In this document: one piece after another, positions 52,215 through 60,699 of the stretch
Layout: each line of letters starts with the position of its first letter
Position numbering within the stretch: the first letter of the stretch is position 1
Source: CAWIMX01 sp963837345
Lineage (GTDB): Bacteria > Acidobacteriota > Vicinamibacteria > Vicinamibacterales > CAVVIG01
Reading direction: 5' to 3'
DNA length: 64,000 nucleotides
NCBI GenBank assembly: GCA_963837345.1
Contig: CAWIMX010000001.1
Span: 1,922,001 to 1,986,000 of the forward strand
Translations under genes and position numbers: made by a program
Notes under the pieces: generated by a model
What the model was told of the DNA's origin: nothing
What the model saw: the letters and a program-made list of their open reading frames with translations, nothing else
The model's database searches: none

Positions 52215-53303
52215 TCAGGATTCGCAGATCGTGTCGGCGACCAGGCGTCCAACGGCCAGGCACGACGTGAGCCCGGGCGACTCGATGCCGGCGGCCTGGA
52301 CGAGTGCCGGATTCACGCGATCGCGGCGGATCAGAAAGTCGGCGAAGGCTTCGCTTTCCGGATGCAGCTTCGGCCGGATCCCGCTTCCCGACAGCCGCAA
52401 GTCGGCGAGCGTCACGTCGCGCAGCAGTCGTTGCGCCGGCTCGAGAAAGGCCTCGACGGGCAGCCGGTCGCTCTCGTAGTCGTCCTTGCGCTGCTGGTAG
52501 CGCACCGTGGGGCCCAGCCACACCGCGCCGCTGAACGTCTTGAGCAGGTGGACGCCAAGTCCGTGGGTGTGGGGGAGCGGGTAGACGAGCCGGCTCACGA
52601 TGTCACGCCTGGCGGGCACGAGCTCGGCGTACTCGCCACGACACGGGTAGATCGTGAACGCTTCGCCGCCTACCATGCGGGAGATCTCGTCGGCGTAAAG
52701 GCCGGCAGCATTCACGACCTGACGCGCCAGGATGGTCTCGTGCTCGGTTCTGATCGCGATGCCGTCGGCGCGCGTCTCGGCCCCCGTCAGCGTCGTGCCG
52801 GGGAGAAAGATCGCGCCGGCCGCCTCGCCGACGCGGAGGAGCGTCTTCACCAGCGCCTCGGCGTCGACGATGCCCGTGCCCGGCGACCACAGGGCGGCCG
52901 TGCACGTGATGGCCGGTTCGAGCCGCAGGGCGGCGTCGCGATCGAGCATCTCCAGTCCGGCTGCGCCGTTGGCCGTCCCGCGGACGCGGAGCGCCTCGAG
53001 CTGGCTCACCTCGGCGTCGTCGTGCGCCACGACGAGCTTCCCGCACCGGCGATGGGGGACGTCGTGAAGCGCGCAGAATTCGTAGAGCCGCGCGGCGCCT
53101 TCGACGCACAGGCGCGCTTTGACCGAGCCGGCGGGATAGTAGAGACCCGCGTGAATCACCCCGCTGTTGTGCGTGCTGGTCTCCAGGCCAGGCCGGGGAT
53201 GCCGCTCGAGCACGGCGACCGAGCGTCCGCGCTCGGCGATGGCCAGCCCGCAGGCCAGCCCGGTCACCCCGCCGCCGATGATGGCCACGTCGATGTGCTC
53301 CAC
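52215..53303 (-). CDS. lhgO: FAD-dependent oxidoreductase, L-2-hydroxyglutarate dehydrogenase (LhgO)-like
   Basis: 362 residues from ATG 53303. The start D-V-A-I-I-G-G-G-V-T-G-L-A is the FAD-binding Rossmann, followed by S-T-H-N-S-G-V-I-H-A-G-L-Y-Y-P, the signature of the LhgO family, and C-terminal G-I-R-P-K-L. It would oxidise L-2-hydroxyglutarate or a similar 2-hydroxyacid, passing electrons to the quinone pool. It is alone on this strand, tail-to-tail with the ligase and head-to-head with gmd. Confidence 0.85.
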   Translation of the reverse strand: MEHIDVAIIGGGVTGLACGLAIAERGRSVAVLERHPRPGLETSTHNSGVIHAGLYYPAGSVKARLCVEGAARLYEFCALHDVPHRRCGKLVVAHDDAEVSQLEALRVRGTANGAAGLEMLDRDAALRLEPAITCTAALWSPGTGIVDAEALVKTLLRVGEAAGAIFLPGTTLTGAETRADGIAIRTEHETILARQVVNAAGLYADEISRMVGGEAFTIYPCRGEYAELVPARRDIVSRLVYPLPHTHGLGVHLLKTFSGAVWLGPTVRYQQRKDDYESDRLPVEAFLEPAQRLLRDVTLADLRLSGSGIRPKLHPESEAFADFLIRRDRVNPALVQAAGIESPGLTSCLAVGRLVADTICES

Positions 53304-53364
53304 GTTCTCATTCTATCGGTCGCAAACCTCTCGAACCTTCCAGTGCTAAAATCATCGGCACCGC

Positions 53365-54357
53365 ATGGCCAGACGCGCGCTCATCACCGGTATCACAGGA
53401 CAAGACGGCTCGTACCTCGCCGAACTGCTCCTCGAGAAGGGCTACGAAGTGGTCGGGATGATCCGCCGGCTCAGTGCGCCGAACATGGGGCGGATCGAGC
53501 ATCTGCTGGATCGGATCACGCTCAAGCCGGCGGATCTGCTCGACCAGCTCTCTCTGCTGCGCCTGATCGACGACGTCCGGCCGCACGAAGTCTACAATCT
53601 CGCCGCGATGTCGTTCGTGCCGGCGTCGTGGGATCAGCCGATGCTGACCGGGGAATTCAACTCGCAGGGCGTGACGCGGGTGCTCGACGCGATCCGGCGT
53701 GTGGATCCCGGCATCCGTTTCTACCAGGCCTCGTCGAGCGAGATGTTCGGGAAGGTGCGCGAGGTGCCGCAGCGGGAATCCACGCCCTTCTATCCGAGGA
53801 GCCCGTACGGCGTCTCGAAGGTCTTCGCCCACTACATCACGGTGAACTATCGCGAAAGCTACAACCTGTTCGCGGTGTCGGGCATGCTGTTCAACCACGA
53901 GTCGCCGCGGCGCGGCCTCGAGTTCGTGACCCGGAAGGTGTCGCACGGCGTCGCGCGGATCAAGCTCGGGCTGGCCGATTCGCTGTCGATCGGGAACCTC
54001 GAGGCCCATCGCGACTGGGGCTTCGCGGGCGACTACGTGCGCGCCATGTGGCTGATGCTGCAGCGCGACGCTCCCGAGGACTACGTGATCGCGACCGGCG
54101 TGAGCCACTCCGTCCGGGATCTCGTCGAGATCGCGTTCGCGCGCGCCGGCCTCGACTGGCAGAAGTACGTGCGCGTCGATCCGGCTCTGCTCCGGCCCGC
54201 GGAAGTCGATCACCTGCTCGGCGACGCTTCGAAGGCCCGCTCGGAGCTGGGCTGGACGCCCGAAGTGGATTTCACACAGCTCGTCGAGATGATGGTGGAC
54301 GCCGATCTCGAGCGGCTCGCGAGCTCGCCGCCGGTATCCCGCGTGCCGGTGCGATAA
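53365..54357 (+). CDS. gmd: GDP-mannose 4,6-dehydratase
   Basis: 330 residues. The family start L-I-T-G-I-T-G-Q-D-G-S-Y-L-A-E, the S-S-S-E-M-F-G catalytic Ser/Glu and Y-G-V-S-K of the Y-x3-K pair, plus L-F-N-H-E-S-P-R-R-G, are diagnostic. It makes GDP-4-keto-6-deoxy-mannose, precursor of GDP-fucose, GDP-rhamnose or perosamine. No fucose synthase or perosamine aminotransferase specific for it is identified in the window, although the RmlD-like or SDR genes could serve. Confidence 0.93.
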   Translation: MARRALITGITGQDGSYLAELLLEKGYEVVGMIRRLSAPNMGRIEHLLDRITLKPADLLDQLSLLRLIDDVRPHEVYNLAAMSFVPASWDQPMLTGEFNSQGVTRVLDAIRRVDPGIRFYQASSSEMFGKVREVPQRESTPFYPRSPYGVSKVFAHYITVNYRESYNLFAVSGMLFNHESPRRGLEFVTRKVSHGVARIKLGLADSLSIGNLEAHRDWGFAGDYVRAMWLMLQRDAPEDYVIATGVSHSVRDLVEIAFARAGLDWQKYVRVDPALLRPAEVDHLLGDASKARSELGWTPEVDFTQLVEMMVDADLERLASSPPVSRVPVR

Positions 54358-54400
54358 ACCCCCGACTGCGCCTCAGCGGGCCTTCAGGTCTGCCGTTTGT

Positions 54401-55711
54401 ATGACCACACACCACCGCAACCTTCTCGAGCTGATTCAGCAGAGGCGCGCCACGATCGGCGTCATCGGACTCGGCTACGTCGGCCTGCCGCTCGCCGTGG
54501 AATTCGCCAAAGCCGGCTTCGACACCACCGGATTCGACGTCGACGAATCGAAGATCGCGCAGATTCGCGCCGGCCGGAGCTACATCCCCGACGTGGCGAC
54601 CGCCGATCTCGCCGCCGAAGTGGAGGCCGGACGTCTGAAGGCGACCTCCGACATGAGCCGCCTCGGCGCGATGGACGTTGTCGACATCTGCGTGCCGACG
54701 CCCCTTCGGAAGACGCGGGATCCGGACCTGTCCTACGTCGTCCAGTCCGTGGACGCGGTGGCGGCGACGCTCCGGGCCGGCCAGCTGATCATTCTGGAGT
54801 CCACGACGTATCCGGGCACGACCGACGAGGTCGTGCAGCCGTCGCTCGAGGCGAAGCATTTGACGCCGGAGGAGGATTTCTTTCTGGCGTTCTCGCCCGA
54901 GCGTGTCGATCCCGGCAACGCGCAGTACACGACGCGGAGCATACCGAAGGTCGTGGGGGGCGTGGGGCCGGCGAGCACGAGCGTCGCGGCGGCGCTCTAC
55001 GGCACCGTGGTCTCGAGCGTGGTGCCCGTGAGCTCGACGCGCGTCGCCGAGATGGTCAAGCTGCTCGAGAATACGTTTCGCGCGGTGAATATCGGACTGG
55101 TGAACGAAATCGCGCTGATGTGCCACCGCATGGACATCAACGTGTGGGAGGTCATCGACGCCGCCAGAACGAAGCCGTTCGGTTTCATGCCCTTCTATCC
55201 CGGCCCGGGCCTTGGCGGACATTGCATTCCCATCGATCCGTTCTATCTGTCGTGGAAGGCGCGGCAGAACGGGTTCGAGTGCCGCTTCATCGAGCTGGCC
55301 GGCCACATCAACTCGTCAATGCCTCACTATGTGGTCGAGCGTGTCGGCGACGCGCTGAATTCCGTCAAGAAGGCCATCAACGGATCGCGGATCCATCTGT
55401 TTGGCGTGGCGTACAAGAAGGACGTCGGCGACGTGCGCGAGTCGCCCGCGGTCGACATCCTCGAGCTGCTCAGCCAGCGCGGCGCCGACGTGAGTTACAC
55501 CGACCCGTACGTCGGCACGCTGACGCACGGCGGGCGGACGCTCGCGTCGATTCCCGTCGAGGAGGCGTTCGACAGGGCTGTCGACTGTTGCATCGTCGCG
55601 ACCGACCATTCGGTGTTCGACTACGACGCCATCGCGAAGCGGATGCCCCTTGTCGTGGATACCCGCAATGCGCTGCGAGATGTGAAGGCGTCTACCGTCT
55701 TCGCGCTCTGA
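54401..55711 (+). CDS. wbpA: UDP-N-acetylglucosamine 6-dehydrogenase (WbpA-like), second copy
   Basis: 436 residues. It shares with the copy at 20460-21857 the start G-V-I-G-L-G-Y-V-G-L-P-L-A, V-P-T-P-L-R-K-T-R-D-P-D-L-S and the catalytic-Cys segment G-G-H-C-I-P-I-D-P-F-Y-L-S. It oxidises UDP-GlcNAc to UDP-GlcNAcA. It differs in length (29 residues shorter at the C-terminus) and is grouped with the 2,3-diamino-uronate genes rather than the export operon, so it is the more likely first enzyme of that pathway. Confidence 0.9.
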   Translation: MTTHHRNLLELIQQRRATIGVIGLGYVGLPLAVEFAKAGFDTTGFDVDESKIAQIRAGRSYIPDVATADLAAEVEAGRLKATSDMSRLGAMDVVDICVPTPLRKTRDPDLSYVVQSVDAVAATLRAGQLIILESTTYPGTTDEVVQPSLEAKHLTPEEDFFLAFSPERVDPGNAQYTTRSIPKVVGGVGPASTSVAAALYGTVVSSVVPVSSTRVAEMVKLLENTFRAVNIGLVNEIALMCHRMDINVWEVIDAARTKPFGFMPFYPGPGLGGHCIPIDPFYLSWKARQNGFECRFIELAGHINSSMPHYVVERVGDALNSVKKAINGSRIHLFGVAYKKDVGDVRESPAVDILELLSQRGADVSYTDPYVGTLTHGGRTLASIPVEEAFDRAVDCCIVATDHSVFDYDAIAKRMPLVVDTRNALRDVKASTVFAL

Positions 55712-55750
55712 TGGGCGTGGCGCCATCGCCCGACGTGCGTGCTTTTGCCC

Positions 55751-55788
55751 TTGACACCTCAACTTGAATGACGTTCAATCATTGAACG
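55751..55788 (+). promoter_or_regulatory. Sigma-70-type promoter overlapping a perfect palindromic operator
   Basis: TTGACA at 55751-55756, a 17-nt spacer and TTCAAT at 55774-55779 (4 of 6 matches to TATAAT) form a plausible promoter. CGTTCAAT at 55772-55779 and ATTGAACG at 55781-55788 are a perfect palindrome centred on the base between them, covering the -10 box. A repressor bound there would block the polymerase; the MarR-like gene downstream is a candidate. Confidence 0.55.
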
Positions 55789-55952
55789 CTCGAACGGTGT
55801 CCGCGCGGCGCAACCCCAGGCGCCGGCGACTGGCGGCTGCCGTGGTCTCCCTCCCAAGTCGCTGCGGAATCAAGAATCGGCCTGTAAGTCGCGGGGCGGT
55901 AGCTTGCCCCCGCCCTGCTTCCTCCACCTTCAACACCCGGAAGATCGTCACC

Positions 55953-57149
55953 ATGCCACGGTCGACGACGAATGGCGCTTCCGTGGCGACGCGGGAGCGA
56001 CGCATGCGAAGGAGCTATCAGCTCGTCGTTGGGCTCGCGGTCATCGGCCTCCTGGTCGGTCTGGTCGCCCTTGCCGCGTCACATCGGCTGCCGGCCTCGT
56101 CCGCCGCATCGATCAGCTACACGTCGGGCGTGCCCAACCGGGAGTCGATGCTGCTGGACGTGTACGAGACGGCGTCGGGCATTCGCCTGTTTCGCGCGAT
56201 TGCCGACCGGGCCGTGGCCGGGAAGAGCCGCGACCTGGCGCGGTTATCGGCCCTGATGGAGTGGACATACGAGAATGTCCGGCCGGAGTATGCCGCCCCG
56301 GAGCGCTTCGTTGCCGACAATTCCTACCGGATCGTGCGCCGCGGATTCGGCTACTGCGATCAGGCGGCGCACGTGTTCGCGACGCTGGCCACCTACGCCG
56401 GGTACCGGGCCCGCATCTTCTTCCTGCAGACGGCCGACGGCGCATCGCCGCACAGCGTGGCCCAGGTGCGTCTCGCAGGCCGGTGGATCATCGTCGACCC
56501 CTGGCTGGGCGTCATTCCGCAACGGGACGGCGTGCCGATGACGGTGAAAGACCTCGGCATCGATCCGGGCGCGCTCGATCGGCTTGGCTACCGGGATCTG
56601 TCGGTCGGCGACTTTCAGCGCGGCATTCCCTTCGAGACGTTCCCCTATGAGGACGTGAAGGGCGTCTCGGTGCGGATCTGGCGCAAACTGGTCGCGAACG
56701 GCTCGCGCGGGGGACTCTTGATTGCGCGCCGGACGCCGCTGCCGGCGTTTGTCGACTCCGAGGAGGACGAGCCGGAGCCGCCGATCGACCAGCGAGAGTC
56801 GCTGGACGAAGCGCGACGCGCTCATCTGGAAGGCCGCTATGGCGACGCCGTTGCGTTGTACCGGTCGCTTCTGGCGGCCGAGCCTCAGGCAGAGATCGCC
56901 GAGTCGGCCGCATTTTTTCTCGGCATGGCGCTGCTCGACGACGACGATGCGCCGGGCGCGGTCGAGGCGTTCAGCGCGGCGCTCGAGCGGCACCCGGACA
57001 CGCCGTGGCGGAAGAGCCTGCTCTACTTCCGCGCCCGGGCCGAGGAGCGGGATGGACGGCCGGTCGCCGCTGCGGCCGACTACGCCGCCGCGGCGATTCC
57101 GCGGTCCCAGCTGGACCTGGCTCGCATGCACAGCACGTTCGGTGCCTGA
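55953..57149 (+). CDS. Membrane-anchored transglutaminase-like / tetratricopeptide protein of the EPS cluster
   Basis: About 398 residues from ATG 55953, with GGAAGA at good spacing. An N-terminal anchor (V-V-G-L-A-V-I-G-L-L-V-G-L) precedes a transglutaminase-like domain with the Cys in G-F-G-Y-C-D-Q-A-A-H, His in A-S-P-H-S-V-A-Q-V and Asp in I-I-V-D-P-W, all in the expected order. After a Pro/Glu linker, residues ~300-395 look like two or three TPR-type helical repeats. The cysteine protease fold may act on peptide or glycan at the outer face of the membrane. A promoter and operator are ~180 nt upstream. Its stop is 2 nt before the next start. Confidence 0.75.
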   Translation: MPRSTTNGASVATRERRMRRSYQLVVGLAVIGLLVGLVALAASHRLPASSAASISYTSGVPNRESMLLDVYETASGIRLFRAIADRAVAGKSRDLARLSALMEWTYENVRPEYAAPERFVADNSYRIVRRGFGYCDQAAHVFATLATYAGYRARIFFLQTADGASPHSVAQVRLAGRWIIVDPWLGVIPQRDGVPMTVKDLGIDPGALDRLGYRDLSVGDFQRGIPFETFPYEDVKGVSVRIWRKLVANGSRGGLLIARRTPLPAFVDSEEDEPEPPIDQRESLDEARRAHLEGRYGDAVALYRSLLAAEPQAEIAESAAFFLGMALLDDDDAPGAVEAFSAALERHPDTPWRKSLLYFRARAEERDGRPVAAAADYAAAAIPRSQLDLARMHSTFGA

Positions 57150-57151
57150 CC

Positions 57152-57796
57152 ATGGCCGGAGAGCGGATGCCCTCGGAGGGCGATAGGCGACCCGTGGACA
57201 TCGAGCCGCACCGCGAATTGCTCGTTCTCGAGGCGATCGCCGCCAACGAACAGACGACGCAGCGGAGTCTGGCATCGCAGCTGGGGATCGCGCTGGGCCT
57301 GACGAATCTGTACCTGAAGCGCCTCGTTCTCAAGGGCCTTGTCAAGTGCGTGAACGTGCAGTCGAATCGTGTGCGCTATCTGCTCACGCCCAAGGGCCTG
57401 GCCGAGAAGAGCCGGCTCACGTACGAGTTCATGGATTACTCTTTGCGCCTCTATCGCGACGCCCGACAGCGTCTGCGGACGGTCGTCGAGCCTGTCGCGC
57501 GGCGGCACGCGGTTCGAATCGCGATCTACGGCACCGGCGAGGCCGCCGAGCTCGCCTATCTCTGTCTGAAGGAGTGCGGCGTGGAGCCGGTCGCCATCTT
57601 CGGCAACACGCCGGCGCCCACGTTCCTGGGCATTCCGGTTGTCGAGATCGGCGACGTCGGCCGAGTGCCGTTCGACGCCATGGTGGTGGCGACACTCGAC
57701 GATCCCGCCGGCCTGCTGGCCGAGCTCGAGGCGCGGGGCGTGGCCAGGGAGAAACTGATCGCGCTCCGCGCCGAGGCGAAAGCCGCGATCGCATGA
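57152..57796 (+). CDS. EPS-associated MarR-type regulator fused to a Rossmann-like domain
   Basis: 214 residues from ATG 57152 (ATG 57167 possible). The N-terminal winged helix, T-T-Q-R-S-L-A-S-Q-L-G-I-A-L-G-L-T-N then L-K-G-L-V-K, matches the EPS-associated MarR family. Residues ~110-210 are a Rossmann-like domain (I-A-I-Y-G-T-G-E-A-A-E, then V-E-P-V-A-I-F-G-N) related to the nucleotide-binding part of CapD-like proteins. It could sense a nucleotide sugar or nucleotide and adjust its own operon, for example at the palindrome 55772-55788. It overlaps the next gene by 4 nt. Confidence 0.8.
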   Translation: MAGERMPSEGDRRPVDIEPHRELLVLEAIAANEQTTQRSLASQLGIALGLTNLYLKRLVLKGLVKCVNVQSNRVRYLLTPKGLAEKSRLTYEFMDYSLRLYRDARQRLRTVVEPVARRHAVRIAIYGTGEAAELAYLCLKECGVEPVAIFGNTPAPTFLGIPVVEIGDVGRVPFDAMVVATLDDPAGLLAELEARGVAREKLIALRAEAKAAIA

Positions 57797-58779
57797 AGAA
57801 CTTCGCGGTCACTGGCGTCGCCGGATACGTCGCCCCGCGTCACCTGAACGCGATCGTCAACACGGGAAACCGAATCGTCGCGGCCGTCGACCCTCACGAT
57901 GGGGTCGGCATTCTCGACCGCTACTCCTTCGATGTCCGCTTCTTCACGGAATTCGAGCGATTCGATCGGCATCTCGAGAAGCTCCGGCGGGCGGGATCGG
58001 CCGACCGGGTCGACTACTTGTCGATCTGCTCTCCGAACTACCTGCATGACGCGCATATCCGCCTCGCGCTTCGCGTCGGCGCAGACGCGATCTGCGAGAA
58101 GCCGCTCGTGATCAGCCCCTGGAACCTCGACGCCCTTGAAGAGCTCGAAGCGGAGACGGGCCGGCGCGTCTACACGATCCTCCAGCTTCGGCTGCACCCC
58201 GCGCTGACGGCGTTGAGAGCGCGGATCGCGGCATCGAGTTCGCACCACGCCGTCACGCTGAGCTACGTCACGGCGCGGGGACGCTGGTACGACGTCTCGT
58301 GGAAGGGATCGCTCGAGCGGTCTGGCGGGGTCGCCGCCAATATCGGCGTGCACTTCTTCGACCTGCTGGTCTGGCTGTTCGGCGCCGTGGTTGACTGCCA
58401 GGTGCATCTGTCCGAACCCGCGAAGATGGGCGGCCTGCTGCAACTGGAGCACGCCACGGTACGCTGGTTCCTGTCGACCGACGCCGCGGACCTGCCGTTC
58501 GTGCCGCAGCCTGGCATCAGGACCACCTTCCGTTCCATCGTCGTCGACGGCGAGGAGGTCGAGTTCAGCGACGGGTTCAACGATCTGCATACTCGCGTGT
58601 ACGAACGCGTGCTGGACGGCCGGGGGTTCGGGATCGCTGAGGCGCGCACGTCCATCGAGCTCGCGCATCGCATTCGTCACGCGGCCGTGACGCCGTCGGA
58701 GGCGTCCCCGCGCGACCTCGTGCCCGGTCGAGCGGCCAACGGCGCGTACGTGGCGCAGGGGAGACCGGATGGGCGCTGA
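57793..58779 (+). CDS. wlbA: Gfo/Idh/MocA oxidoreductase (WlbA/WbpB-like)
   Basis: 328 residues from ATG 57793. The start F-A-V-T-G-V-A-G-Y-V-A-P-R-H and the signature I-C-E-K-P-L-V with a conserved G-G-V-A-A-N-I-G-V-H-F-F-D-L match UDP-N-acetyl-2-amino-2-deoxyglucuronate dehydrogenases. It would oxidise C-3 of UDP-GlcNAcA to the 3-keto sugar, the substrate of the DegT aminotransferase, in synthesis of 2,3-diacetamido-uronates. It overlaps the preceding regulator by 4 nt and the 2-epimerase by 11 nt. Confidence 0.87.
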   Translation: MKNFAVTGVAGYVAPRHLNAIVNTGNRIVAAVDPHDGVGILDRYSFDVRFFTEFERFDRHLEKLRRAGSADRVDYLSICSPNYLHDAHIRLALRVGADAICEKPLVISPWNLDALEELEAETGRRVYTILQLRLHPALTALRARIAASSSHHAVTLSYVTARGRWYDVSWKGSLERSGGVAANIGVHFFDLLVWLFGAVVDCQVHLSEPAKMGGLLQLEHATVRWFLSTDAADLPFVPQPGIRTTFRSIVVDGEEVEFSDGFNDLHTRVYERVLDGRGFGIAEARTSIELAHRIRHAAVTPSEASPRDLVPGRAANGAYVAQGRPDGR

Positions 58780-59911
58780 AGGGCTGCGGTTCGTCTCGAT
58801 CGTCGGCGCCCGGCCGCAATTCGTGAAGGCCGCGGTGTTCAGCCGGGCGGTCCGCGCGAGACACCGCGAGATCCTGGTGCACACGGGTCAGCACTATGAC
58901 GCGGCGTTGTCGGCGGTCTTCTTCGAGGAGATGGGGATTCCGGCGCCCGACGTCCTGTTGACATCCGGATCCGGCACCCATGCCGAACAGACCGCGGCGA
59001 TGCTCGTGGGGATCGAGCGCGTCCTGAGCGAGGCGCGCCCGGATTGGGTGCTCACCTTCGGCGACACGAACTCGACGCTCGCCGGCGCGCTCGCGGCTGC
59101 GAAACTGCGGCTCAAGGTGGTCCACGTCGAGGCGGGCGTCCGCAGTTTCAACCGCGACATGCCCGAAGAGGTCAACCGGATCCTGGTGGATTGGGTGTCG
59201 ACGGTCCTCTTGTGCCCCAGCGCGTCCGCCGTCGAGAATCTCGCCCGGGAGGGGATTCACGACGGCGTCCACCTGGTCGGCGATGTCATGGCCGAGGCGC
59301 TCGCGCGGGCGGCCGAGGTGGCCCGGCAGCGCTCGCCGACGGTGGACACACCCGGGCTGTCGCCCGGTCGCTACTTGCTGCTGACGGTTCATCGCGCGGA
59401 GAACACGGACGATCCTGAGCGGCTGAGGCGCATCCTGAAGGCGCTCGACGCGGCTGCCGAGACGGTCGTGTTCCCGGTCCATCCTCGTACGCGGAAGGTG
59501 CTGGAGCATCTCGCCTACGCGCCACCCGCCCACGTCCGGCTGGTACCGCCGGTGGGCTACATCGACATGGTTCGGCTGCTGACGAACGCTCGCCTCGTCC
59601 TGACCGATTCAGGCGGCGTGCAGAAAGAGGCGTACTGGACGAACGTGCCCTGCGTCACGTTACGCGACGAGACGGAGTGGATCGAAACGGTGACGACCGG
59701 CTGGAACGTGCTGACCGGCGCCGACACGGAGGCCATCGTGCGTGCGATGAAGAGCTTTTGTCCGCCGCCGGCGCATCCTCCTCTCTACGGCGACACCGGC
59801 GTGTCCGCACGCGCGGTGCAGATTCTCGAAGACCTCGGCGCCCATCAGGCCGCCGATGATCGCCCGGCCCTGCTGGGCGCCTACGGGGGCGTGCATGACC
59901 CGACAGCCTGA
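58769..59911 (+). CDS. UDP-N-acetylglucosamine 2-epimerase family protein (WecB/WbpI-like)
   Basis: 380 residues. Motifs V-G-A-R-P-Q-F-V-K, V-H-T-G-Q-H-Y-D, V-L-T-F-G-D-T-N-S-T, V-E-A-G-V-R-S-F-N and L-T-D-S-G-G-V-Q-K-E-A are diagnostic of the 2-epimerases. In context (dehydrogenase, WlbA-like oxidoreductase, aminotransferase) it more likely acts like WbpI on the 2,3-diacetamido-glucuronate nucleotide than on plain UDP-GlcNAc. It overlaps the methyltransferase start by 17 nt. Confidence 0.9.
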   Translation: MGAEGLRFVSIVGARPQFVKAAVFSRAVRARHREILVHTGQHYDAALSAVFFEEMGIPAPDVLLTSGSGTHAEQTAAMLVGIERVLSEARPDWVLTFGDTNSTLAGALAAAKLRLKVVHVEAGVRSFNRDMPEEVNRILVDWVSTVLLCPSASAVENLAREGIHDGVHLVGDVMAEALARAAEVARQRSPTVDTPGLSPGRYLLLTVHRAENTDDPERLRRILKALDAAAETVVFPVHPRTRKVLEHLAYAPPAHVRLVPPVGYIDMVRLLTNARLVLTDSGGVQKEAYWTNVPCVTLRDETEWIETVTTGWNVLTGADTEAIVRAMKSFCPPPAHPPLYGDTGVSARAVQILEDLGAHQAADDRPALLGAYGGVHDPTA

Positions 59912-60693
59912 GCTGAACGCCGTTCGCAGCTTCTGGGAGCGGAACCCCGTGGCGGCCCGGGCGGTGCCGTTCCCGCTGGGATCGCCCGAATACTTCGCCT
60001 ACTACGACGGCCTGCGCGAGGCGAACGAGAGCCCCGCGTTCTCGCGCGCGCTGCACGAATACGACGCGTTCGCCGGCAAACGGGTGCTCGACGTCGGCAG
60101 CGGCAACGGGTACGTCCTGAGCCGGTACGCACAAGCCGGTGCCCGCGTGTGCGGGGTGGACGTGACGAGAACGGCGATTCTCGCTCTGCCGTCGACGGTT
60201 CGAGTTGATGGCGCTTGCCGGCTCATTCCTCGTCGGCAATGCCGAGCAGCTGCCGTTCGGGGACGCGGAATTCGACTGCGTGTGCTCGATGGGTGTCCTG
60301 CATCACACGCCCGACACGGCGCGGGCCGTGTCCGAGCTCCTGCGGGTGCTCCGGCCGGGCGGACGCGTCATCCTGATGTTCTACCATCGCAATTCGCCGC
60401 AATATCGCCTGAAGTTCCCGGTCAACCGCTGGCTGAAGGGGATGTCGATCCAGCGCTCGGTGAACGAGGTCGACGGCGTGGGCAATCCGAAGGGCGATGT
60501 GTACTCGAGAGCCGAGCTGGCCCGGCTCCTGCGCGGATTCGGCCAGATCGAGATGTTCGCCGGCTCGCTGCCGTGGCATGCCGCAGGCCCCGCGCGCCGC
60601 CTCGTGCCGGCGCCGGTGCGGCGACGTCTCGAGCGGCAGTGGGGCTGGTTCCTGTACGCCAAGGGCGTGCGCCCATCACCCGCGCGGATCTGA
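59895..60693 (+). pseudogene. SAM-dependent methyltransferase, interrupted by a one-base frameshift
   Basis: From ATG 59895 the first frame carries motif I (V-L-D-V-G-S-G-N-G-Y) and reaches G-V-D-V-T-R-T-A-I. The frame is lost at 60178-60181; deleting one T (CGATTCTCG to CGATCTCG) continues as R-R-F-E-L-M-A-L-A-G-S-F, G-N-A-E-Q-L-P-F and the remaining class I fold (S-M-G-V-L-H-H-T-P-D, L-R-P-G-G-R) to the stop at 60693. Restored length is about 265 residues. It would methylate a sugar of the polymer. The lesion is the same type as in the glycosyltransferase and ligase genes. Confidence 0.78.
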
Positions 60694-60699
60694 CACCCT

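Noticed and set aside
55890..55914. GC-rich hairpin and a weak sigma-54-like GG-N10-GC before the transglutaminase-like gene
   Set aside because: The CAC half of the promoter is absent, and no T-run follows the hairpin. A sigma-70-type promoter upstream explains the gene better.
55790..55950. Possible riboswitch in the leader of the transglutaminase-like gene
   Set aside because: GC-rich pairing can be drawn, but no known aptamer motif is recognisable.
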